Assembly (NCBI GenBank): GCA_963576725.1
Contig: OY755247.1
Span: forward strand, 17,300,526-17,364,525
Length of the DNA: 64,000 bases
Source: Azorinus chamasolen
Lineage: Eukaryota; Mollusca; Bivalvia; Cardiida; Solecurtidae
Direction: 5' to 3'
Part shown: one piece after another, positions 44,125 to 55,626 of the stretch
How the letters are laid out: every line of letters starts with the position of its first letter
Position numbering within the stretch: the stretch's first letter is position 1
Notes under the pieces: model-generated
The model's input: the letters and a program-made list of their open reading frames with translations, nothing else
What the model was told of the DNA's origin: nothing
The model's database searches: none
Made by a program: the position numbers and the translations under genes

Positions 44125-44760
44125 GAAATCAGATGACTAACATTCCAAGAAGAGTGCTAATCGAAAGGGCTAAAACATTACATCGAGAAGAGATGCGTGG
44201 TTACTCGGGACCTCATCGAGATCCTTACTGTCTGCTAAGGTAATCGGAGCATCGTAAAGGTTAGTTCAGTCCATTATTTGGCTATGCCATTCATCAAGCA
44301 CTGGTTCAACTTACTGAGGCAATTCTAGGTCACAGTCATCCCTCAAAGTCTCGTATCAATTATAATTCACGTCCAGATCACCAACCTTTATCCTATTATC
44401 GAAACAATTTGTCTGGCAATCCATGCCATAACTAAAAGTGGTCTGAACATATTTTTTACCAAAGCCAGACGAACACAGATCGTACCCCTTTCTTATTTAA
44501 TTTTCCAGTTTGCAAAAATTAAAAACACAAAAACATTCAACTTCATCCTGCAGTTGATAGTTCTGTTGAGATTCAAAAGTTGGTAAGACAGGAGGATTAG
44601 AATTGAAACCTACAGAATTCCTAAGGGTGTCTAATGGATTGCCAGCTTAAACTGAAACCTTAAGTAAGGTTCTAATTTCTCTTGATTTATCGAGTATGTC
44701 TGCAGCATACAACAGTGATTAATATACTCTCTTCTAGGCCCCAGCAGGGGATATTCTACC
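44125..44760. pseudogene. Possible decayed coding sequence of unknown origin
   Basis: On the plus strand at 44286-44522 a frame reads AIHQALVQLTEAILGHSHPS..., with a single stop over about 78 codons. An upstream stretch reads RRVLIERAKTLHREEM in another frame. The composition looks more protein-like than the surroundings, but I recognise no family. It might be an old retroelement gag or a captured gene. Confidence 0.25.
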
Positions 44761-45177
44761 ATAACCCTTTACTCCATAAATACGCCTTTCTACACCTTTG
44801 CAAACAGAGTAGACCAAGATCAGAGGCTCCTGTAGGAGCCGTCTGATGAGGGTCTGCCCTGTTTGCTTCTGACATAATATAGATATGATTCTAGCTTCTG
44901 CAATGGCCAAGCATTCCTGCGTCCATGTACTATTTTAACAATTAATCTAATTAATATTCATGGATGAAAAAATGATATCATGAATATTTATTACCTGCAT
45001 TTTTATGACATAATTCTGAACCTTTTTACCTTGGCAGAAGCTGTATAATCACATCTATATAAATCCATAAGCAATAGAGCAGACCCTGATCAGATGGTTC
45101 CCTTAGGAGCCATCTGATCTGGGTCTACACTGTTTGCAAATGTGTTAAAATGCATTTATATGAGGGGAAAGGGATAA
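44761..45177. mobile_element. Dimeric TTAA-A2 element flanked by ATAA
   Basis: Two A2 copies fused in inverted orientation near 44965 (AATATTCATGGATGAAAAAATG), with two hairpins (centres GGCTCCTGTAGGAGCC and GGTTCCCTTAGGAGCC). The outer ends ATAACCCTTT and AAAGGGATAA carry ATAA on both sides. Confidence 0.7.
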
Positions 45178-45263
45178 TCAGGCTTGGTGTCTGGGCCCAA
45201 ACGCTGTGCAGTGTATCTCGTTCATCCAGATTTCATGACAATCTGCAGAACTGTTCAATATAT

Positions 45264-45513
45264 TTAACCCTTTACTCCATGAATATTTATGAAAAAAATA
45301 ATGACATCATGAATATTAATTAAATTAATTTTTGAAAAGGCATATTTGCACATGAAGTTTTTGCCAAAGCAGAAACTAGAGAATCAGATCTATATTATAT
45401 CCATAAGCAAACAGAGTAGACCCTGATCAGACAGCTCCCATAGGAGCCGTCTGATCTGGGCTTTCTCTTTTTGCAAAGGCGTAGAAAGGCGTATTTATGG
45501 AGTATAGGGTTAA
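45264..45513. mobile_element. TTAA-A2 MITE, full length
   Basis: TTAACCCTTTACTCCATG to GGAGTATAGGGTTAA, centre AGCTCCCATAGGAGCC. Confidence 0.75.
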
Positions 45514-45915
45514 GCAGACAGAACTTTCAGCCTTCAACATATAATTCAACATGCCAAAGATTAAACATATGGCATTCGATATTGGTTAACATTCAAGGTA
45601 TGTTAGCAAAACAATGATGCCTCTAGCATAACAAATTAACTTGGGAATATGAACTGTTCAAGACAAACACATACACAGTGCATGCCTCTCAGTATAATTA
45701 GATTCTTACCATGTTTTATTTGACATGAAAATTAAGCCAAAATGCTAAACATTTGCCAGGCATATGTCTTGCAAAATATCAAAATCCCGATAAAACTCGT
45801 GGGATAGACATTAATGAGCACGACTTACAGTAACTTTGCATTTTATAATTCAAACTCTATAAACCATTTTGATTTATAGGAAATAATTGACTGAATGCAA
45901 CAGATTACCATGCAA
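45514..45915. other. Intronic sequence, nothing recognised
   Basis: No exon or repeat identified. Confidence 0.4.
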
Positions 45916-46149
45916 TTAATCCTTTCCTCCATAAATATGTCTTTCTACTACTTTGTAAACAGAGTAGACCCAGACCAGACAGCTCCTAAAGGAGCTGTCT
46001 GATCAGGGTCTGCTCTGTTTGCTTATGGAATAATGCAGTTCTGATTCTACAGTTTCTGCCATGGCCAAACATTACTCTGCTCATGTGCTACTGTAACAGT
46101 TAATCTATTCAGTATTCATCATGTCATTATTCATGGAGGAAAGGCTTAA
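45916..46149. mobile_element. TTAA-A2 MITE, full length
   Basis: TTAATCCTTTCCTCC to GGAGGAAAGGCTTAA, centre AGCTCCTAAAGGAGCT. Shares its right TTAA with the next element. Confidence 0.75.
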
Positions 46150-46590
46150 CCCTTTCCCATTTTGTCTTTTTATTCATATAAGAAATAGTGACATCATGTA
46201 TATCTTACTACAGTAAGACCTCTCTATAGCGGCCATTAAATTACATAAAGTATTTTGTGTTAAAGGCAGGTGGCTGCTTAAAGCAATGTGAAAGTAAAAC
46301 AGGGAGCGTTCTGTTTTACTTCCACCTTTCTTTAAGCAGCCACCTGCTTTAAATACCAACTAATTAACACAATTTAGTGGCCGTTATAGAGAGGTTTTAC
46401 TGTAGCTGAATTTTTATAATAGCATATATGCACACAGGAGTTTGTGGTAATGGTAGAAAATGTAGAAGCAGATCTATTATAATTTCATATGCAAACAGAG
46501 CAGACTTGGTCAGACAACTTCTGTAGGAGCTGTCTGATCTGGTTCTACTCTGTTTGCAGGGCATGGACAGGTGTTTATAAAGGTGCTAAT
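46146..46590. mobile_element. TTAA-A2 MITE hosting a TA-1
   Basis: TTAACCCTTTCCCATTTTG, TAGTGACATCATGTATATC, TA-1 insertion, then TTTTTATAATAGCATATATG. Core ACTTCTGTAGGAGCT. The right terminus is eroded. Confidence 0.65.
46211..46402. mobile_element. TA-1 Tigger/pogo-like MITE
   Basis: CAGTAAGACCTCTCTATAGC and GTTATAGAGAGGTTTTACTG with TA on both sides. The left central arm is deleted, leaving ACAGGGAGCGTTCTG. Confidence 0.75.
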
Positions 46591-46689
46591 GCAATTGTCT
46601 AGCTGTGTCTTTTAACCTTTTCCCCCATGTATAATTTAAGAATTTATTACTGCATGATTATTCATGGACTGCATTATTATAATCACACA

Positions 46690-46875
46690 TTAACCCATTC
46701 CTCTATTTTTAGACCCAACCTCTTTGAATTAATCTACCAAAAAGGAGAATTTACTAGGGAAAAGGAAATGTTAGAAGTGTATAGTATTTATGCAAATGCT
46801 CTATTTATCACAATGGTTTCAAAAAGTGACATTTAAAGAGGCGTAGAAAGGCGTATTTATGTAGGAAAGGGTTAA
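46690..46875. mobile_element. TTAA-B MITE, left hairpin arm deleted
   Basis: TTAACCCATTCCTCTATTTT to GGAAAGGGTTAA. Only the right arm GCAAATGCTCTATTTATCAC remains. Confidence 0.65.
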
Positions 46876-47043
46876 CAAAGAAATGTTTGGCTACAATACA
46901 AACTTCAGAGTTAGATCTACATTAGTCCCTAAGCAAATAGAGCAGACCCGAATCAGACAGCTGCTACAGGAGCTGCCTCAGCTTGGTCTATCTACTCTGT
47001 TTGCAAACATGTCAAAATCTGTCTGTATGTGGCAAAGGGTTGA
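46872..47043. mobile_element. TTAA-A2-like element, short
   Basis: AAACTTCAGAGTTAGATCTAC, core GCTGCTACAGGAGCTGC, end GCAAAGGGTTGA. Confidence 0.5.
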
Positions 47044-47049
47044 CCAGTA

Positions 47050-47632
47050 TTCGGAAACCCTAAATATTTGGACACCCCTCTCCACGGGACCCTAAGTACT
47101 CCGACGCCCCTCTCCATGGAACCAGAAGTATTCAACCACCCCTCTCCATGGTACCAGAAGTATTCAGAAACCCCTCTCCATGGTACCCTAAGTATTTGGA
47201 CACCCCTCTCCACATGACCCTAAGTATTTGGACACCACTCTCCATGAGACCCTAAGTATACATATACCCCTCTCCACTGAACCCTAAGTATTCTGATATC
47301 CTCTCCGTATGACCCTAAGTATTTGGACGCCCCTCTCCACGGAATCCTAAATATTTGGACACCCCTCTACACGGAACCCTAAGTATTTGGACACCCATCT
47401 CCACATGATCCTAAGTATTCAGACACCCCTCTCCATGGAACCCTAAGTATTTGGACACCACTCTCCATGGTACACTAAGTATTTGGACACCACTCTCCAT
47501 GGGACCCTAAGTATTTGGACACCACTCTCCATGGTACACTAAGTACTTGGACACCACTCTCCATGGTACACCAATTATTTGGACACCACTCTCGATGGGA
47601 CCCTAAGTATTTGGACACCCCTCTCCATGGGT
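47050..47632. repeat. Minisatellite, 32-bp unit, about 17-18 copies
   Basis: CCCTAAGTATTTGGACACC then CTCTCCATGGGA. The left part is more diverged (TCCGACGCC, TTCAACCACC) and the right part is more uniform. Confidence 0.9.
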
Positions 47633-47814
47633 TTGTAAAGTTGAATTAGCAAATTTGGAACAATTTTGATAACTTTTAATCAGACTCACAAAATAGCAAA
47701 TAGGGTAGAACTGGATTAAATGTCTCCTCCACTGTTAGTCTGATCTGGATCTGCACTATTTGTCAAAGCTTTATCTAAATTCTTTGGGTAATTAGGATAT
47801 GCCATTTTGTTGGC

Positions 47815-47890
47815 TTAACACTTTCCCTCATACAAACACCTTTTCACGCATTTGCAAACAAAGTAGACCCAGATCAGACGGCTCCTAGAG
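47815..47890. repeat. TTAA-A left end and arm
   Basis: TTAACACTTTCCCTCATAC, CAGATCAGACGGCTCCTAGAG. It stops exactly at the dyad. Confidence 0.6.
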
Positions 47891-48548
47891 TAAACTGTAT
47901 TTAGGATAAAAGGGCAAACATGTAGAACATATTTTAAAAGCTACCATTTCAACACAGACTGCAAATAATTGGTGGCATCATTTCCAATCATGTGATGCAA
48001 AGCCAATGATGAGCTTCATGAAATGTATTTTGGTGTGTATCTCCCTCATGAGTGGCAATTATTTTTCAAAGAAAGCATTGAATTTATATTGCAATGTTTC
48101 TATCTGCCAACAAGGCATGGCATAATAGCAGGTATGTTTGGGAAAACCTGCAAAACTCGGGACGCATTCACCAAGCCTCTTTGAAACTGTTCGTATTCCT
48201 AATGCTCAAAGGGGCCTTCCCTACCTTTCCCAGAGACTTGAAAAGTGCATAAACACTTGGGTGATCCTTGGCCTAAGTTCATAAATGGTTAGTTTAAAAA
48301 ACCTTGTGGGAAATAGGACCAACTGCTTGTTCTGATCAATGCTACTTTCCCAAAATGTTTTCAAATGCTGTTAGCTACAGAGGCATAAAACTCGGCATCT
48401 GTGAAGGAAACGGTTAAATAATAAATGATATTCTAGAAATAGAATTTCACTTCACATCTTAATAATAATTAATACTCTTGCAACAGGTTATCAACTCTTT
48501 TTTCATCAGGAATCTAGAACATGTTTCCCACTTTATTTCCCAAACTAA
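47891..48548. other. Intronic sequence, nothing recognised
   Basis: No exon or repeat identified. Confidence 0.4.
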
Positions 48549-48810
48549 ACAAGAGCTGTCACAGTCACGTGAAAAATGCCCCCAAAGGATATCTGTGACC
48601 TTGACCTTTGACCCATGGACCAGGGAGTTGAACGCGACATATGGTCTTTGTGTGGTGTACATTTGTGCCAGGTTATTGTGAAATCCATTCACAGATAAAA
48701 AAGTTATAGAAAATTTTCGATGTAAAAATTTCAAAGTCCCATAACTCTGCAGAAAATCAGCCAACCGGAACAGGAAACAAAACATACACATCTTTTGAGA
48801 AACCTTGAAT
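48549..48810. repeat. RC-like 5' end with a TGACCT cluster
   Basis: ACAAGAGCTGTCACAGTCACG, then GTGACCTTGACCTTTGACCC and AAGTCCCATAACTCTGCAG. No terminal hairpin found, so it is taken as a truncated element. Confidence 0.45.
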
Positions 48811-49670
48811 CTGTATTTTATTCAATTCCAACTTTATTTAGGAATCACATTTCCAAAAATGAAGCTGCACAAAACAACATTCTTCTTTATATATAGCCAG
48901 ACCTTATAATTATATACAGACATAGAAATCGAAATCCAAGACCTTTTTCTGGCATCTTCAAGGGTCCATTAAGAGGACCCATTCCCAAAGCAAAATAGTT
49001 AACATTTTTCCCCATTTTGGAAAAATAATCCCAATAGACATCAGGTTCGATTAAAATGCGAAGAAAATACAAAATAAGTTAAAATAGATCATCAAAGCGT
49101 TGCAGATGCTGCAGTATTCTTTGCATGGGAACAATGTTTTGAAAATCAAATTTCTGATATTTGGCATAAAATAGCAGGTCTAGAAAGAAAAGGATTAGAT
49201 CTAACATTCTTTCTAGTGAGAGATTCAGTTGCAGCTGACATTTCAGCCATTTCCCGCTATACTTCAAACTGACCACTCGGAGTTGCTTTCAAAGTTATAG
49301 GTGTGACTACCTAGTCGCTTGCATAAGGTCATCTGACGCACACTTCTTTATTCATTGAGTATCCTCTGGCAGAATAATTTCATTTATATTATGGTCACGT
49401 GATTTCATCTTGAGCCTCATATTTGTATATTCGTGCGCACTCCTTACACATGGCTATATTTTGTGGACTTTCTTACTTGATTTTTTCCGGATGTCATGTT
49501 AATAAACGCCTTTTGAAAATGCCATGCGGATTGGCGGTTGTCAGGTCTGTAACAGTAGCATGTGGCCGACGCAAGAATACACCTATAACTTTGTATTCTT
49601 TTGCTTATGCAAAGAATACAAAAAACCTGTACAAATCATTGATTGACTCACAAAAAATTCTCAATAACTA
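48811..49670. other. Intronic sequence, nothing recognised
   Basis: No exon or repeat identified. Short frames here have no domain-like features. Confidence 0.4.
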
Positions 49671-49922
49671 TTAACCCTTTTCCTGTTCCATGTTTATTCC
49701 AAATTTCAATACCTAGTGAATATTCACAGAAAAAAATAATTACAACGAATTATGGAAGGTGGAACAATGTAGCCATTTCAGAAAGAAAAGAAAATCATAT
49801 CTTTCAAATTCCATTAGCAAACAGAGCAGACTCTGATCGGACGACTCCTATAGCAGCCGTATGATCTGGTCTACTCTGTTTGCAAATGTGTGAAAACACA
49901 TTTATATGAAGGAAAGGGTTAA
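49671..49922. mobile_element. TTAA-A1 MITE, full length
   Basis: TTAACCCTTTTCCTGTTCC to AAGGAAAGGGTTAA, centre ACTCCTATAGCAGCC. Confidence 0.8.
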
Positions 49923-50462
49923 AATGCATTTCCCCCAAAATTGCCAGAACATGGCCTGTATCCCCCATGCATTTTGCCAATCAGCCATATGAATACTTAT
50001 GGCTTGTACACATATTGGAACATTCCTGATAAATAATCTTGAAGCCCAGATTATGGTTTCAGAGAAGGGCAGATTTTTAAATTTCGAATATAGTAGTATG
50101 TGGAAAAATTTCAACTGCATAAGCAATTATGGTAGAGGGTGGTCTCATGAACATCTCTGCAATGTTATAGAGAAATCTGACCACTGATTCAGAAGATTTT
50201 TTTAAACATTTTTTCACTGTAATCTAAGTTTAAAGGTTTTGAGCCCTTTTGTCATGGCAACCAGATTTTTCAAAGGAACAGAATTCTTTGGAAAATTTAA
50301 CTAGAAAACTTGTAACCTAAGGAACATGTATGCAAGGTTTCATCCAGTTCCTTATTACGGTTTTGGAGATGTCATCTGAAAAAGTTGAAGGACAGACTGA
50401 TGGACAGCCAGACGTCGATTGGTGAGTAGTCACATTAGCCATCCCAAGTATGAACTAAAATA
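49923..50462. repeat. Intron with a possible tandem-core relic
   Basis: AAGGACAGACTGATGGACAG near 50388 resembles the closing module of tandem-core elements, with AACATGTATGCAAGGTTTCA upstream. The rest is unassigned. Confidence 0.3.
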
Positions 50463-50712
50463 TTAACTCTTCGCTTGCTATTCGCGCCAATATACCTACC
50501 TGTAAATAGTGAAGACCCAGATGAGACAGCTCCTGCAGGAGCTGTCTCATCAGGGTCTGCACTATTTACAAGTTGATTGTGCAACCAGTGCACTCCACAG
50601 CAGTGATTGCACAGCGAAATACGTGTACACAGTGAAGATATATGTAATTATACAACAGGATATGGGTAAAGAAGGAGAAATGTATTTTAAAATTCAGCAA
50701 GCGAAGGGTCAA
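50463..50712. mobile_element. TTAA-C MITE, full length
   Basis: TTAACTCTTCGCTTGCTATTC to AGCAAGCGAAGGGTCAA, with a perfect core around AGCTCCTGCAGGAGCT. It abuts the A1 at 50709. Confidence 0.8.
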
Positions 50713-50958
50713 CCCTTTCCCTGTTCTATGTTTATTCCAAATTTCAATACCTACTGAATATTCATGGACAGAATACTTACAAGGAAATATGGAAGATGGA
50801 ACATTGTAGCCATGTTAGAAAGTAAAGGAACAGATCTTTCACATTCGGTTAGCAAACAGAGCAGACCCTGATCAGACGGCTCCTCTAGGAGCCGTCTGAT
50901 CTGGGTCTACTCTGTTTGCAAATGCATGAAAACATGTTTATATAAGGGAAAGGGTTAA
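50709..50958. mobile_element. TTAA-A1 MITE, full length
   Basis: AACCCTTTCCCTGTTCTATG to AAGGGAAAGGGTTAA, centre GGCTCCTCTAGGAGCC. One of the best-preserved copies. Confidence 0.8.
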
Positions 50959-51356
50959 AAACAAAATTCAATCCGGACTGAAATCAGCCGAATGTCAGGC
51001 AATCTCATTACCTTTCTTTTCTACAAAATACACACAAGCACAGAACTGAGCACTAAATCTGACAATACAATGGACAGACACAGTCTGGTTAAAAAAATAC
51101 CACAGAATAACAGAAAACAGGAAACCCAGGGAAGATTATTTCTGAGAATTGATGTTAACAAGGTCCCAACAAAATTGTGTTTGATGGCTCTATAAACTGT
51201 AATCAACAGGTCCTGGCCTCCTCTCTCAGCAGCTATTATCCCCATTATAGAAAGTAATTCCATTTTCTATTATTTCTTATCTGCCATTCTGGTAAATCAG
51301 AGAAGCTGAATAGCTGTTTTTATGTACAAATTTACTGCATTTCAGCCCTTAGTCTG
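50959..51356. other. Intronic sequence, nothing recognised
   Basis: No exon or repeat identified. Confidence 0.4.
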
Positions 51357-51554
51357 TTAACCCTTCATAAGCTGAACTATTGCTGAAGTGGACTGGTTCT
51401 TTACGCTATATTAGTAGGGTCTATTCAGTATTAGAGGAAGGTAGTCCTTCGATTTTGGATGACAAATAGCACATACCCTGATCAAAGAGCTCCTGTATCA
51501 GTTTTCACTGTTTGCAAATGCCAATTATCTGGTTTCACACATTCAAAAGGTTAA
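51357..51554. mobile_element. TTAA-D element
   Basis: TTAACCCTTCATAAGCTG to CACATTCAAAAGGTTAA. ACAAATAGCACATACCCTG arm with a short AGCTCCTGTATCAG centre. Confidence 0.55.
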
Positions 51555-51586
51555 GCAGTTCCACTAACGCATCAAATCAGATTAAT

Positions 51587-51869
51587 CCCCTTTACCTCAT
51601 GAAAATTTATAGAAGAATTCATGACTTCATGAATATTCATTAATGCATTACCTCATAGGCTATTTTTAGACCCAACCCCTTTGAATAAATACAGCGAAAA
51701 GGAGCAATTACTAGAGAAAAGGAATTTTTTTAGAATTGCATAGTTCTGAAACCAATGCAATAAATAGAGCATTTGCTGCTGTGGAGCAAATGCTCTATTT
51801 ATCACAATGGTTTCAAAAAGTGACTTTTTCAGAGGCGTCAAAAAGCGTTAATATGAGGGAATCGGTTAA
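51587..51869. mobile_element. TTAA-A2 stub followed by a TTAA-B MITE
   Basis: A2 start (CCCCTTTACCTCATG, ATGACTTCATGAATATTC) runs into TTAA at 51640. There a B element begins (CCTCATAGGCTATTTTTAG) with centre TGCTGCTGTGGAGCA and end GAGGGAATCGGTTAA. Confidence 0.6.
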
Positions 51870-52190
51870 CCTGTTACCTGTTCAATATTCATGTAAGAAA
51901 TAATGACATCATGAATATTAATTAGTTTATTCTTTATAATGGTATATGGAAACAGGACATTTGGCTGAAACAGTAACTGTAGAATTATGTATTATACCTT
52001 AAGCAAACAGAGCAGACCCTGATCAGAATGATCCTATAGGAGCCATCTGATCTGAGTCAATCCTGTTTCCAAAGACGTGAAAAGGTATATATATGAAGGA
52101 AAGTGCAACTGATTTTTTTACAACGGTCAATGGATAAAGGAATTTTGGGCCATGGCAGAAACTGTAGAATCAGATCTATATATTATCTCT
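51866..52190. mobile_element. TTAA-A2 MITE and a following A2 fragment
   Basis: TTAACCTGTTACCTGTTC, core GATCCTATAGGAGCC, end GAAGGAAAGTGCAAC near 52109. Then a second A2 flank (GGGCCATGGCAGAAACTGTAG) without hairpin. Confidence 0.6.
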
Positions 52191-52324
52191 TTAATGTCAT
52201 AGTCTCTACTTGCAACATGTTTCAAAAATGTCTAACAATTATATAAATCATTTTTTTAAAATGCTAAAAAGAAGTTTATCACAAGAAAACCAAATGAATA
52301 AATGCAGAAGACAACAATTTCATG

Positions 52325-52695
52325 TGTTTGATATTGATTGATTGAGTTTGGAGGTTTTACAGTACCACAACACTTTATAGATTATATGGCGCTGAGACAG
52401 GAGAAAAGTTTCCAGATCCACATAGAGATAAAAATATGGGATATGGATCCAGAAACTTAACACCTGCTGGAGAATCTGAGATTCTGAAACTCAAATTTAC
52501 ATTAAACCCTAATTAGTCATTTCTTATGATCATGCAAAGGGTTTGATATAGAAGACCCAGTGAGATCTAAATGAGACAAAATCATCTTATAAGATTCAGC
52601 AAAGATGCGCTGAGCCTGGGAATGAATTCAAACCCTCATCTGTGATTATTAGCCTCCTAGTTTGCGAATGATAACATCGCCACCAAATTTCAATG
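52325..52695 (-). mobile_element. tRNA-derived SINE
   Basis: Read on the minus strand it starts with a tRNA-like head near 52690 (GGTGGCGATGTTATCATTCG as A-box region, GAGGGTTTGAATTCATTCC as decayed B box). A body follows, then a tail ending CTCAATCAATCAATATC. The body end GCGCCATATAATCTATAAAG with TGTAAAACCTCC resembles common mollusc SINE tails. Diverged, and no clear target duplication. Confidence 0.5.
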
Positions 52696-52845
52696 TACGC
52701 AATGGGATTTTATGATATTTTTGGACACACGCAAAAAAAGCAAACAAACCACAAGCAAACAAATCATGAGTCTCTGGGATTATTCACCATGCATGGTGCT
52801 ATAAAGTTTTCATGCAGAGTATTCTCACACCCATCATGAGCTGTA

Positions 52846-53085
52846 ATGAGACTAAAAGCTTAAGCTTTTCCTTAATATAAACTGTAAATTGACCAAAAGC
52901 TTAAGCCTTTCCTTCATATAAACTGTAATGTGACTAAAAGCTTAGACCTTTCCTTCATATAAACTGTAATGTGACTAAAAGCTTAAGCCTTTCCTTTATA
53001 TAAACTGTAATGTGACAAAAAGCTTAAGCCTTTCCTTCATATAAACTGTAATGTGACAAAAAGCTTAAACCTTTCCTTCATATAA
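52846..53085. repeat. Minisatellite, 41-bp unit, about 6 copies, seeded by a TTAA end
   Basis: GACTAAAAGCTTAAGCC followed by TTTCCTTCATATAAACTGTA. The unit equals the left terminus of TTAA-A (TTAAACCTTTCCTTCATATA) plus a short spacer. The last unit runs into a real A2 element. Confidence 0.85.
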
Positions 53086-53257
53086 ACGTGTTTTCCTGTA
53101 GGAGTCATCTGATCAGGGTCTGCTCAGTTTGCTTATGAAATACTATAGATATGACTACAGTTTCTGCCATGACCAAACTTTCCTGTGATCATATACCATT
53201 CTAAAATGGATCTAATAAATATTGTTTCTTACATGAATATTCATGGAGTAAAGGGTT
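53063..53257. mobile_element. TTAA-A2 element, left hairpin arm missing
   Basis: TTAAACCTTTCCTTCATATA, TTTTCCTGTAGGAGTCATC, right flank to ATGGAGTAAAGGGTTC. Confidence 0.65.
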
Positions 53258-53319
53258 CAGACTGCAAACCAGATTGAACGTTCTACCAACGCTCCCAGTA
53301 GAACACATTACCTATCCCT

Positions 53320-53938
53320 TCAGAGGAGAAGTTTTCACTATATGTTTCTATTGAAAACTGGCCACCCATGCGGTGGGGCCAATTTTGACCTTAGGGGCAT
53401 AATTTATATAATTTCTGTAGAGGACCTGCACATGATGATATGTGCCAAATATTAAAGCTAAGAACCTTCCAGTTTCAGAGGAAAAGATTTTCAAAGTAAT
53501 TTTCACTATATGTTTCTATTGAAAACTGCCCACCCCTGGGGAAGGGCAAATTTTGACCCCAGGGGCATAATCTAAATTTATCATAATTTATATAACTTTT
53601 GTAGAGGACCTGTACATGATGCTATGTGCCAAATATGAAAGCTGAGAACCTTCCAGTTTCTGAGAAGATTTTCAAAGTTTTACTATGTGTTTCTATAGAA
53701 AACCCTTGGGGCGCAGCCCATTTTGACCCTTGGGGCATAATTTATATAACTTTTGTAGAGGACCTACAGATGATGCTATGTGCCAAAGATGAAAGCTGAG
53801 AACCCTGTAGATTCAGAGGAGAAGATTTTTAAAGGTTCAATTGTTGACGACTGACAAATGACGACGCATGCTGACGGACAACAGACATCATGCGATCACA
53901 AAAGCTCACCCTGAGCACTTTGTGCTCTGGTGAGCTAA
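53320..53938. mobile_element. RC-1 element, 5'-truncated
   Basis: Four cores (CCACCCCTGGGGAAGGGC, TTTTGTAGAGGACCTG), a module GACGACGCATGCTGACGG, then CACTTTGTGCTCTGGTGAGCTAA. Begins inside a core. Confidence 0.65.
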
Positions 53939-54132
53939 AAATAATGACATCATAAGTATTAATTAGATTGGACACAGGAATTCCTGGCCATGACAGAAAC
54001 TATAGAATCATATCTATATTATTTCATAAGCAAAGAGAGTAGATCCTGATCAGATGGCTCTCACAGGAGCCATCTGGGTGTACTCTGTTTGCAAAGGAAT
54101 AGAAATGCATATTTATGGAGTAAAGGGTTTAA
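53939..54132. repeat. TTAA-A2 element lacking its left end
   Basis: Continues directly from the RC terminus with AATAATGACATCATAAGTA, core GGCTCTCACAGGAGCC, end GGAGTAAAGGGTTTAA. It was the insertion host of the RC element. Confidence 0.6.
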
Positions 54133-54572
54133 TTGATACTGCATAATCTGATCAGTCTTACAGCCTACTGCAAAGCTATTTAAGAACCTCTCCAGAAATA
54201 AATCCTTACAGAAAGGTTCTATAGCAATTAGGCACTTTAAATGAAAAGAAATTTAAGTCTTGTGCGCAATATACTAACTTGGAATACACCTTATTTGCAT
54301 AAGTCCTCTGGTGATTAAGTTCTATGGAACTTAATGTGTCACACACTGTCACATAAATTTAGCTTCACAAAATCTTTTCCAATAAGTGAATCAAAGGCAA
54401 TTAAAAGTAAGTTTGCAAACTGGGTTTATGGTCCATTCCAGCAGTTTTGCATTCACGAATTAGCATCTTATTTACATATCAAGCCTTACAGATCTGAAAA
54501 CAGTCAGTCACCTGGTAATGGTATCAGGTTTTGTATGGGATCTTTCTTCTGAATAAATACAACTGAAATGTC
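54133..54572. other. Intronic sequence, nothing recognised
   Basis: No exon or repeat identified. Confidence 0.4.
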
Positions 54573-54817
54573 TTAACCATTTCCCTTTTCCATATTCATG
54601 CAAGAAATAATGACATCATGAATATTAATTAGATTATTTTTATAATGGCATATGAATACAGGACATTTTGGCTCAGGCAGAAGCTGTAGAATCAAGTCTA
54701 TATTATACCATAATCAAACAGAGCAGACCCTGATCCTGATCCTACAGGAGCTGTCTGATCTGGATCTACTCTGTTTGCAAAGGAGTAGAATGGCATATTT
54801 ATGGAGTAAAGGTTTAA
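54573..54817. mobile_element. TTAA-A2 MITE
   Basis: TTAACCATTTCCCTTTTCC to GGAGTAAAGGTTTAA. Left arm has a duplicated CCTGAT, centre GATCCTACAGGAGCT. Confidence 0.7.
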
Positions 54818-55004
54818 ATACGCTTGAAAACAATATCATTTTCATGTGCATAATTGAAAATGGAAAAAAAAGAGTACGGCAGGAATTCAAGGGGCAAAAC
54901 TGAACTATGATATAATTGGTTATAACTCTGTTGAGATCATACTTTCCCAGCGGCTGGGAAAACTTCAGAAAGCTAGTAAGTTGGACATATCCATACCCAG
55001 TCTC

Positions 55005-55229
55005 TTAACCCATTACCACATGCTACTTTTAGAGCCAACCTCTTTGAATAAATCTACCGAAAAGGAGCATTAACTAGAGAAAAGGAAAAATTTAGAATTT
55101 TGTAGTTTGAAACCATTGTGATAAATAGAGCATTTGCTCCCATAGGAGCAAATGCTCTATTTATCACAATGGTTTTACAAAGTGACTTTTACAGTCGTCA
55201 AAAGTCTTCAATATGAGGGAATGGGTTAA
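55005..55229. mobile_element. TTAA-B MITE
   Basis: TTAACCCATTACCACATG to GAGGGAATGGGTTAA, centre TGCTCCCATAGGAGCA. Confidence 0.75.
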
Positions 55230-55283
55230 CTGTTTCACTTTGTAAAGCTGAATAATTTCGATTTCGTCACTGTATAGATAACT

Positions 55284-55526
55284 TTAACCTTTCCCCTGAT
55301 GAATATTTAAGTCATACATTATTACATCATGAATATTTATTAGCTGAAGTTGTATACAATATGTTTTGGTAATAGTACAAATTAAACTTCAGAGTCAGAT
55401 CTATCATTTCCCAAGCAAATAGAGAAGACCCTAATCAGCCGGTTCCTACAGGAGCTGTCTAATCAAGGTCTACTCTGTTTAAGCAAGCGTGAAAAAGTGT
55501 ATAGTATACATGAAACAAATGGTTAA
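55284..55526. mobile_element. TTAA-A2 MITE
   Basis: TTAACCTTTCCCCTGATG to ACAAATGGTTAA, centre GGTTCCTACAGGAGCT. Confidence 0.65.
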
Positions 55527-55626
55527 ATTAATGGAATAGTAAATAGTGCAAACCCAGATCAAACTGCTTCTTCAGTTTGACCAAGATCTACACTATTTGC
55601 CAAAGTTTGTTTTATTTAATATTTAA
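55523..55626. mobile_element. TTAA-D element
   Basis: GTAAATAGTGCAAACCCAG / GATCTACACTATTTGCC arms around GCTTCTTCAG, between shared TTAA sites. Confidence 0.55.

Noticed and set aside
47050..47632. Coding repeat protein over the 32-bp minisatellite
   Set aside because: The unit length is not a multiple of three and frames break within a few units.
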